Assembly (NCBI GenBank): GCA_016929305.1
Contig: JAFGJC010000190.1
Span: 1 to 6,462 of the forward strand
Direction of reading: 5' to 3'
Origin: a candidate division CSSED10-310 bacterium
Lineage (GTDB): Bacteria > CSSED10-310 > JAFGJC01
DNA length: 6,462 nt
The notes below the pieces were generated by a model. It was given only the letters and a program-made list of their open reading frames with translations. It was not told where the DNA came from and searched no databases. Of the stretch, positions 1 to 4,700 are shown piece after piece (the first letter of the stretch is position 1; the number at the start of each line of letters is the position of its first letter). Made by a program: the position numbers and the translations under genes.

Positions 1-314
1 AGTAATATTCTTATTATCTTATCCGGATTTAAATTCACATATTTAACCGGTGGCGTATTTTTGTATTCTACCGTTGCCATGGGTTCATGACTGCACAATC
101 CAGCGCATCCCGAAGTTGTCACCAGAATATCCTCAATATGGTGTTCGTCGATGGCTTTTAAAAGAGCATCCATGACTTCTCTTGCACCAGATGCGATACC
201 ACAAGTACCCATATGAACCGTTATCTTTGCTCTGCCTTCACCATCCCGCAGATTTTTGGATCGTTTTGCTTGCTCACGAATTTTCTTCAATTCCTCAATC
301 GTAAGTTTTGCCAT
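1..314 (-). CDS. hndB: HndB-like (2Fe-2S) ferredoxin-domain protein, 3' end outside window
   Basis: The first 104 residues of a thioredoxin-fold [2Fe-2S] protein are visible, from ATG at 312-314 to the window edge with no stop. It begins MAKLTIEELKKIREQ and contains HMGTCGIASGAREVMDAL (34-51) and TTSGCAGLCSHEP (66-78), then KYVNLNPDKI near the end. This is the pattern of HndB, a small subunit of NADP-reducing [FeFe] hydrogenases, and of the N-terminal domain of HydB/NuoF-like diaphorases. Three cysteines are visible (38, 70, 74); a fourth ligand is not obvious in this part. Stand-alone members are about 120 residues, so about 20 may be missing, but a long HydB-type fusion cannot be excluded. 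It starts 35 bases after the ATPase gene with a strong ribosome binding site. With the NuoE-like gene it suggests a multisubunit bifurcating hydrogenase continuing past position 1. Confidence 0.88.
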   Translation of the reverse strand, partial: MAKLTIEELKKIREQAKRSKNLRDGEGRAKITVHMGTCGIASGAREVMDALLKAIDEHHIEDILVTTSGCAGLCSHEPMATVEYKNTPPVKYVNLNPDKIIRIL

Positions 315-318
315 CTGA

Positions 319-326
319 CCCCCTTT
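319..326 (-). promoter_or_regulatory. Ribosome binding site of the HndB-like gene
   Basis: The minus strand reads AAAGGGGG, 4 bases before the ATG at 312-314. Its strength contrasts with the weak site of the gene just upstream. Confidence 0.65.
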
Positions 327-330
327 CTAA

Positions 331-349
331 CAATCAATATCCAATCAAT
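331..349. repeat. Short direct repeat in the gap before the HndB-like gene
   Basis: The octamer CAATCAAT (plus strand) occurs at 331-338 and again at 342-349, 11 bases apart, about one helical turn. It fills most of the 35-base gap before the HndB-like gene. It could be a small operator or just chance in AT-rich DNA. I see no matching promoter. Confidence 0.35.
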
Positions 350-886
350 TCATTCCAAATTCTTACGCTCTCGAATCATGTCTTTTATAAACTGGATCAC
401 TTCAGGACTTCTAATAGACACACCCTCAAGGATCGACTTTATCACGTTTGAATCGAAAGTGAAAAAATCCCCATCTGTCTGGTGATGATATATAACTCGA
501 ATATCTGGATTTGACAATAAAATTGTTACTATTGTTGAAGCCATATCTCCCAATGGTTGTCTATCGATGTTTGAATACTGAAAGGTTGCCGTAATCGTTG
601 TCCCCTTACCGGGCGTTGAATCAATCTGAAGGGTTCCCCCGGCTCTTTGTGCTGCTTGTTTAAGCATCGACAAACCAATACCAATTCGACGCACTGTCTT
701 TGTGGAATAAAACGGGTCGCATACCTTTTCCAATATCTCCGTATCCATTCCCTTGCCGTTATCCTTAATCTGAATAACCAGTTGATCATTGGTTTTATAT
801 TCAAAGATATTTATTTCAATAGTTGTAGATTCAGCTCGAATTGAGTTCTCAACAATATCCAAAATATGCAATGCGATTTCTTTCAT
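350..886 (-). CDS. Stand-alone histidine-kinase-like ATPase (GHKL)
   Basis: This 178-residue protein has a histidine-kinase-type ATPase domain but no sensor, membrane segment or histidine-containing dimerisation helix. The N-box is ILDIVENSIRA, with Asp10 and Asn14. The G1 box is DNGKGM (42-47), the F-box DPFYSTK (57-63), the G2 box GIGL (69-72) and the G3 box GKGT (93-96). The F-box makes it like a two-component kinase and sets it apart from the RsbT-like ATPase at 3321-3758. After about residue 105 a C-terminal region of about 70 residues continues with no motif I recognise. Without a phospho-accepting histidine it may need a partner or act as an ATP-dependent switch; this is inference. The ATG has no good ribosome binding site, but the PHP gene ends 5 bases upstream, so translation is probably coupled. 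Confidence 0.9.
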   Translation of the reverse strand: MKEIALHILDIVENSIRAESTTIEINIFEYKTNDQLVIQIKDNGKGMDTEILEKVCDPFYSTKTVRRIGIGLSMLKQAAQRAGGTLQIDSTPGKGTTITATFQYSNIDRQPLGDMASTIVTILLSNPDIRVIYHHQTDGDFFTFDSNVIKSILEGVSIRSPEVIQFIKDMIRERKNLE

Positions 887-891
887 GCGTA

Positions 892-1632
892 TTATACCAC
901 CACACCTCGCCCATCCTGCTTTTTGAATGCTTTTGTTATTTCAACAAAACTCAGATCTTGCAATAAAAATGTTGTCGAAACAGAACCAATATCCTTCAAA
1001 TAATGTGCATCTGAAGACGTAATAAAAGTAAATCCGGTATATTCCGCGTATGTTTTTTGAACATCTTTCAAAGTTGTGTTTGGGGATACTTCCAAACCAT
1101 CGAAATGAATATCCGGAGGAAGAAAACCAAGTTGGCCGATGATTCCAAAAGCTTGTCTGTCAATATGTGCCGCGATTGCAAGCCCTCTTTGGGAATGAAT
1201 GAGTTCAACGATCTTTTTCAGCTGAATTTTGGTTGCACCCATTAAAAGTTGTCTGCAAAAACCCTCAACCTCATCAAATTCATTAGCGATAACCTGATCT
1301 TGTATATACGTTTCGTTGTCCGTCAAATCCATTGATTCAAAAAGAATAGCCTGAACCATTTCCGCCTGACTACAATTTTCAAAGAGAGCCAGGATATGAA
1401 CTTCTTCCTGGGAGGTGATTTCAAGACCGGGTATCACCATAATATTCTTGCCTTCAGCTGCCTTTTGAACCGGGTTGACATTCATGGCTGCATTATGATC
1501 CGTTATTGCAATAATACTCAATTCCTCCGCAATCGCTTTTTGAACAATATGTTTGGGAGACATTTCAAGATCCCCGCATGGTGATAAGCAGGTATGAATA
1601 TGAAGATCTGCCCGGTATTGGCGAAGTGTCAC
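892..1632 (-). CDS. PHP-domain metal-dependent phosphoesterase
   Basis: This 246-residue PHP protein should act as a metal-dependent phosphoesterase in the cytoplasm. The metal-binding set is complete: Asp9-Leu-His11-Ile-His13 in the first motif, Asp45-His46 in ITDHN, Glu71 in PGLEIT, His79 in EVHIL, His156 in AAHIDR, and Asp208 and His210 in SSDAH. The first motif runs into CLSPCGDLEMSP. Members of this superfamily include histidinol phosphatase, polymerase-linked exonucleases and small nucleotide phosphatases; the substrate here cannot be read from the sequence. Its place between a DRTGG protein and a GHKL ATPase suggests it removes or makes a phosphorylated signal, which is inference. The start is GTG, overlapping the preceding TGA as GTGA, with AGGGA 4 bases upstream. 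The next gene begins 5 bases after its TAA. Confidence 0.92.
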   Translation of the reverse strand: MTLRQYRADLHIHTCLSPCGDLEMSPKHIVQKAIAEELSIIAITDHNAAMNVNPVQKAAEGKNIMVIPGLEITSQEEVHILALFENCSQAEMVQAILFESMDLTDNETYIQDQVIANEFDEVEGFCRQLLMGATKIQLKKIVELIHSQRGLAIAAHIDRQAFGIIGQLGFLPPDIHFDGLEVSPNTTLKDVQKTYAEYTGFTFITSSDAHYLKDIGSVSTTFLLQDLSFVEITKAFKKQDGRGVVV

Positions 1633-1973
1633 CGTTTCCCTGAAATCCCGAGATTCGATAATGCAGCAACCAGTTCAAAAGACGTCATTGGAGACCGCAA
1701 GAGAGTAACCGATTCGTTTTTGGCATTTTTAAGCGTTTCGTTTAACGGGACACTGTTTTTGGCAAGAATAATTCCGGATAAATCTTTAAGTGATGCTACT
1801 GCGATAATGTTTTCATGTGTCTGAATTGTGATCCATAAGTCATTTTTTCTGGTAGAAGCAATGACATCACTTAAAAGATCACCTGAGTACCCGCCTTGAA
1901 CAACATCATCTAAATGGTCTCCCTGGTTAAGAATTTCAAGGTTTAACGCGTCAATTATTTCTTTTAAGCGCAT
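1629..1973 (-). CDS. DRTGG-domain protein 2
   Basis: This 114-residue single-domain protein is a paralogue of DRTGG protein 1. Shared features in the same order are the N-terminal LKEIIDALNLEIL, LDDVVQGGYSGDLLSDVIA (21-39), DLWIT (45-49), a mid segment AVASLKDLSGIILA (58-71), and the closing SPMTSFELVAALSNLG (94-109). The GDLLSDV form is the more canonical one for DRTGG proteins found near hydrogenase genes; copy 1 has diverged here (SDLISHV). There are no cysteines, so it does not hold a metal cluster of its own. A regulatory or ligand-binding role is inference. The ATG has a clear AAGGAG site 7 bases upstream, inside the 3' end of the hydrogenase-like gene. Its TGA overlaps the GTG start of the next gene (GTGA), so translation of the three genes is probably coupled. 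Confidence 0.88.
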   Translation of the reverse strand: MRLKEIIDALNLEILNQGDHLDDVVQGGYSGDLLSDVIASTRKNDLWITIQTHENIIAVASLKDLSGIILAKNSVPLNETLKNAKNESVTLLRSPMTSFELVAALSNLGISGKR

Positions 1974-3240
1974 TTTCTAGCTCCTTGTTTCTAATAAATA
2001 CGCAATCGTTTAATTTCGCTTCTCCTTTAACGATATCTTCTGCGAGTGAATGACACGTAGGAGCGCCACACGCACCACACTGTTTACCAGGTAAAATTTC
2101 AAGAATTTCTTCGATTTTGTTCATCATTTCCAAAGCGCGTGAAAGATCGGTATCCAAAGGATCCGGTGCTTGTGCTTCCCATAAATTTTTCGTTAGAAGA
2201 AAATCCATCTCAAAGCGCTTTAAAATCTGTTCGGTATTAAGGCGCGATTTACTTCCATATTGCTCAATCAATGTTTCAACGCGTCTTGCAGCTATATGTT
2301 TATTCTGAATAACAAGAGGTCCGCCGACACAACCACCCGGACATATCGAGCACTCGATGTAATCGATATCACGGAGTTTTCCGGATTCGACATCATCCAG
2401 TACTTTCACGACATCTTTGATACCATTTATCGAAAGCGTGCGTCGATTGGGTAATCCAAGTTTACTCGCGCTGCCTTTAGCCCAGCTTATTCCCACACCG
2501 CTGGATCTCTGCAGGATTTCATCATCACCATCTTCCTTCAAAGCATTGATTAGCGACAAATAGATATCGCGAATCGCAATTGCACCGTCAAGATTCGATC
2601 GTTCTGAACCAACCGGATTTGTAATTGAAATCATCTTCGCAGCACATGGTGTAATATGAAACACACCGATGTCATCAAATTCCAAATTTTGTTCTTCAGC
2701 AATTTTTTTACGAATAGCTCTCGCGGACAACTCCCGTGGAACTTCAATTTGCACAATATGTTCAATCAGATCAGGATAATTCTTGATGATCAATCTTGCG
2801 ACTGCAGGGCAAAAATTAGATATAAGAGGTCTTACATTTTTCTTTCGGTTAAGATATTCATTAAGAGCGATGAATACTTCCTCAACACTCACTGCCACAT
2901 CATAAACATAATCAAAACCAATTTTTTTCAGGGCTAAAAGGATATCGTTCGGTGAGTACATTTCTCCGAATTGTGAATAGAGTACCGGTGATGGTAACGC
3001 CGCCAAAACAGTAAATCCCTGCATTTCAGACTCTCGAGATGTCATTGCCTTGACAGCATTTTGTGGGCAGACGCGCAAACACTCACCACAATCAATGCAA
3101 AGACCAGATTTTATTAGTTTTGCTTTTTCATCCTTGACCCGAATCGCCTTTGCGGGGCAAGCCAGAGTACAAATAACGCATCCAACACATAACTCCTCAT
3201 CAATTGTAATGGAGTGTTCATAGGGATTTATTATCTTCAA
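1951..3240 (-). CDS. [FeFe]-hydrogenase-like, putative sensory H-cluster protein with N- and C-terminal Fe-S domains
   Basis: This 429-residue iron-sulfur protein has three parts. Residues 1-65 form a bacterial 2[4Fe-4S] ferredoxin (Cys18, 21, 24, 28 and Cys48, 51, 54, 58). Residues of about 75-325 form an [FeFe]-hydrogenase large-subunit domain. The four H-cluster cysteines are present: Cys144 in SNFCPAV, Cys199 in TPCAAK, and Cys300 and Cys304 in CPGGC. The C-terminus carries a [4Fe-4S] motif of the RnfB/CODH type (Cys388, 391, 396, 413). The catalytic proton-transfer cysteine of TSCCP is replaced by Phe143, and the Met of the third motif by Ser298. Lys202 is kept. This pattern, without a PAS domain, resembles the putative sensory hydrogenases (HydS, groups C and D) rather than H2-producing enzymes. 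The start is TTG with AGGAGAG 8 bases upstream. The 3' end overlaps the next gene by 23 bases. Confidence 0.9.
   Translation of the reverse strand: MKIINPYEHSITIDEELCVGCVICTLACPAKAIRVKDEKAKLIKSGLCIDCGECLRVCPQNAVKAMTSRESEMQGFTVLAALPSPVLYSQFGEMYSPNDILLALKKIGFDYVYDVAVSVEEVFIALNEYLNRKKNVRPLISNFCPAVARLIIKNYPDLIEHIVQIEVPRELSARAIRKKIAEEQNLEFDDIGVFHITPCAAKMISITNPVGSERSNLDGAIAIRDIYLSLINALKEDGDDEILQRSSGVGISWAKGSASKLGLPNRRTLSINGIKDVVKVLDDVESGKLRDIDYIECSICPGGCVGGPLVIQNKHIAARRVETLIEQYGSKSRLNTEQILKRFEMDFLLTKNLWEAQAPDPLDTDLSRALEMMNKIEEILEILPGKQCGACGAPTCHSLAEDIVKGEAKLNDCVFIRNKELENALKRNN
1981..1986 (-). promoter_or_regulatory. Ribosome binding site of DRTGG protein 2
   Basis: The minus strand reads AAGGAG, 7 bases before the ATG at 1971-1973. 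It lies within the coding end of the hydrogenase-like gene and confirms the 23-base gene overlap. Confidence 0.75.
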
Positions 3241-3248
3241 GGTTTTTT

Positions 3249-3255
3249 CTCTCCT
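3249..3255 (-). promoter_or_regulatory. Ribosome binding site selecting the TTG start of the hydrogenase-like gene
   Basis: The minus strand reads AGGAGAG, 8 bases before the TTG at 3238-3240. The next in-frame methionine, residue 66, would remove both ferredoxin clusters, so the TTG is the sensible start. Confidence 0.75.
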
Positions 3256-3320
3256 GCCAAATTTCCGAAAAACGGAGCTATGTATTTTTCTTACAGGATT
3301 TTACCAACATGCATCAAGTT

Positions 3321-3758
3321 TCAGAATATATTGATATCGATGATGAGTTGTGTTCCTGAACCTACCGTTGATTGAATATCGAAATTATCAGCTGTTTTTT
3401 TAATATTGGGTAATCCCAAACCTGCTCCGAATCCTCGCTCTCGCATTTCCCTTGTTGCCGTTGAATAGCCTTCGGTCATAGCTAATGGAATATCAGGGAT
3501 ACCCGGTCCTTTATCCTTGAAAATCATACATATTTTCTTTGGAGAAATTTCTAAAATTACCTCCGCTTCCGATGCATACAGGACAACGTTCATCTCAGCT
3601 TCATAAGCCACGATCATAGCACGCCAAATGATTTCACCATCGATGTTTAACTGCTTCAGGATTTGCTTGATCTTTTTGGAAACAGAGCCCGCAGACTGAA
3701 AGTTACCACCTTCAATATGATATGATTTTCGAAATACCACAGATTCTGCGTTTGCCAA
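3321..3758 (-). CDS. RsbT/RsbW-like GHKL ATPase (anti-sigma-factor-type kinase)
   Basis: This 145-residue single-domain protein has a GHKL ATPase fold like the serine/threonine kinases RsbT, RsbW and SpoIIAB. The N-box is in AYEAEMNVV, with Glu53 and Asn57. The G1 box is KDKGPGI, with Asp82. The glycine-rich G2 box GFGAGLGLPN spans 109-118, followed by a G3-like GSGT (133-136). The GxGLGLP form with a following helix and short C-terminus is closest to RsbT-type proteins. Such kinases phosphorylate STAS-domain partners or bind sigma factors; no STAS or sigma gene is visible here, so the partner is unknown. The start is TTG with GAGGT 6 bases upstream, overlapping the TGA of the preceding DRTGG gene in the same frame. 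It lies 80 bases before the hydrogenase-like gene. Confidence 0.88.
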   Translation of the reverse strand: MANAESVVFRKSYHIEGGNFQSAGSVSKKIKQILKQLNIDGEIIWRAMIVAYEAEMNVVLYASEAEVILEISPKKICMIFKDKGPGIPDIPLAMTEGYSTATREMRERGFGAGLGLPNIKKTADNFDIQSTVGSGTQLIIDINIF

Positions 3759-3764
3759 TGCTAG

Positions 3765-3769
3765 ACCTC
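3765..3769 (-). promoter_or_regulatory. Ribosome binding site overlapping the upstream stop codon
   Basis: The minus strand reads GAGGT, 6 bases before the TTG at 3756-3758. Its first two bases are part of the TGA stop of DRTGG protein 1 (3768-3770). It supports a TTG start, because the only codons between that stop and the TTG are GGT, CTA and GCA. Confidence 0.6.
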
Positions 3770-4121
3770 AGCCACACCTTCTCGAGGGCTTCAAACCTTT
3801 GGAGTAAAGTAATCCACATGACTCGAACATCGTGTATTGAGTGCACAGTACTGGAACATTTTCCATTTCAGCAGCTTCAATTATATCCTGTGTGGGTCGT
3901 CTGTTGGCAACAAACACAACCGCTGACAAATCGAATAGTTCGGCAGTATTGACTATCTGGGAATCCAATAAACCCGTCAGCCATAATGCACCTCGAGTGC
4001 ATGTCGCCAGCACATGACTAATAAGATCAGAGGCATGCACAGCTGAGATTTCTCGATCCAAATCACCAGCACCTACCAGAACTTCCGCTCCTAGCAGCTT
4101 CACTATTTCATGTAATTGCAA
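3768..4121 (-). CDS. DRTGG-domain protein 1
   Basis: This 117-residue protein consists of one DRTGG-type domain, the small alpha/beta domain also found in the N-terminal part of HPr kinase and in some phosphotransacetylases. Supporting features are the N-terminal helix LHEIVKLLGAEVL, the segment SDLISHVLA (31-39), a hydrophobic strand ALWLTG (45-50), DLSAVVFV (64-71) and the closing TMFESCGLLYSKG (97-109). It is clearly a paralogue of the gene at 1629-1973. The molecular role of stand-alone DRTGG proteins is not established; ligand binding or regulatory interaction is an inference. The start is TTG with a GAGAGGA site 6 bases upstream, and there is no in-frame ATG until residue 86. It starts 22 bases after the NuoE-like gene. 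The next gene lies in the same reading frame, separated only by this gene's TGA. Confidence 0.85.
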   Translation of the reverse strand: MQLHEIVKLLGAEVLVGAGDLDREISAVHASDLISHVLATCTRGALWLTGLLDSQIVNTAELFDLSAVVFVANRRPTQDIIEAAEMENVPVLCTQYTMFESCGLLYSKGLKPSRRCG

Positions 4122-4127
4122 GGTTTT

Positions 4128-4134
4128 TCCTCTC
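4128..4134 (-). promoter_or_regulatory. Ribosome binding site selecting the TTG start of DRTGG protein 1
   Basis: The minus strand reads GAGAGGA, 6 bases before the TTG at 4119-4121. Spacing is normal and no nearby ATG exists in frame, so this site decides the unusual start. Confidence 0.7.
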
Positions 4135-4143
4135 TTCTAGATG

Positions 4144-4623
4144 TTAATCATACTGCTTGATTATCTTTTTAATATCAGCAGGTTTGACTTTTCCATGGAA
4201 ATTTTCATCGATCATTATTACTGGAGCCAATCCGCAGCAACCTACACAACGAACAGGCTCATATGAAAATTTTCCATCTGGTGTTACTTCTTCCGGCTGA
4301 ACGCCTAGTTCCGATTCCAAAGCTTTCATCAAAAGAGGTCCACCTTTGATATGGCAAGCTGTACCCAGGCATACTTTGATCATATGCTTTCCTACCGGAG
4401 ACAGCTTAAACGCTTTGTAGAATGTCGCGACTGAATAAACTCTTGATATCGGAATGTCCAAGCGTTCCGCAATGTATTTCATCGTTGTTTTGGGTATATA
4501 CCCCAAAATATGTTGAACATCCTGTAAAATAGCGATAAGTGCATTGGAATCAAACTTGTTTTTTTCCAAAACGTAATCGGTTTTTTCTATATATTGTTTT
4601 TCCTCAAGAGTGGCTTCCGTCAT
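4144..4623 (-). CDS. nuoE: NuoE/HndA-like [2Fe-2S] thioredoxin-fold subunit
   Basis: This 159-residue protein belongs to the NuoE (24 kDa complex I subunit) family, which also provides HndA and HydC of NAD(P)-linked [FeFe] hydrogenases. The N-terminal helical part has the typical stretch from ILGYIPK (39-45) to VYSVATFYKAF (62-72). The thioredoxin-like part carries the four [2Fe-2S] ligands: Cys85 and Cys90 in KVCLGTAC, and Cys126 and Cys130 in RCVGCC. The spacings (5, 36, 4) are those of the classical NuoE cluster. In the family this cluster takes part in electron transfer next to the NAD(P)H-FMN subunit. The ATG start has a strong GGGGGAG site. Here it leads a gene cluster with a hydrogenase-like protein and an HndB-like protein, so a hydrogenase subunit is more likely than respiratory complex I. 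The exact name (hndA, hydC or nuoE) cannot be settled from this window. Confidence 0.93.
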   Translation of the reverse strand: MTEATLEEKQYIEKTDYVLEKNKFDSNALIAILQDVQHILGYIPKTTMKYIAERLDIPISRVYSVATFYKAFKLSPVGKHMIKVCLGTACHIKGGPLLMKALESELGVQPEEVTPDGKFSYEPVRCVGCCGLAPVIMIDENFHGKVKPADIKKIIKQYD

Positions 4624-4627
4624 ACTA

Positions 4628-4635
4628 TCTCCCCC
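4628..4635 (-). promoter_or_regulatory. Ribosome binding site of the NuoE-like gene
   Basis: The minus strand reads GGGGGAGA, ending 4 bases before the ATG at 4621-4623. It is a strong purine-rich site that fixes this start. Confidence 0.65.
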
Positions 4636-4664
4636 GTTTAGTCAAGATTAACTAATTCAAACTG

Positions 4665-4693
4665 ATACTATGTTAAAGACTTTGAAGAATCAA
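4665..4693 (-). promoter_or_regulatory. Possible sigma-70 promoter before the nuoE-led cluster
   Basis: In the 77-base gap between glgC and the NuoE-like gene, the minus strand has TTGATT (4688-4693), a 17-base spacer and TAGTAT (4665-4670), each matching 4 of 6 consensus bases. Spacing is ideal, and the site is about 42 bases before the ATG. In AT-rich DNA such matches arise by chance, so this is a weak call. It would let the hydrogenase-related cluster be transcribed separately from the glycogen genes. Confidence 0.3.
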
Positions 4694-4700
4694 GTTAAAT

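Noticed and set aside
213..485. Plus-strand open frame of 90 codons and other plus-strand frames across the window
   Set aside because: They lie antisense to well-supported minus-strand genes, show no family motifs and have low-complexity or unnatural composition.
529..804. Second minus-strand frame inside the GHKL ATPase gene
   Set aside because: It is a shifted-frame shadow of a gene with intact ATPase motifs; its protein has no recognisable pattern.
891..896. Perfect TATAAT on the minus strand just before the GHKL ATPase gene
   Set aside because: It falls in the Val-stop end of the PHP gene, only about 5 bases from the ATG. There is no -35 match at the right distance (GCAGGA), and a start here would leave almost no leader. 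Probably chance.
3241..3320. 80-base gap before the hydrogenase-like gene as a terminator or promoter
   Set aside because: The only hairpin is a 4-base stem (TCCG/CGGA) around TTTTT. Promoter-like pairs (TTGGTA-17-TACATA) match poorly. Only the ribosome binding site is supported.
4664..4700. Terminator after glgC
   Set aside because: ACTTGA and TCAAAGT could pair weakly with a bulge, but the stem is short and AT-rich with no proper T run.
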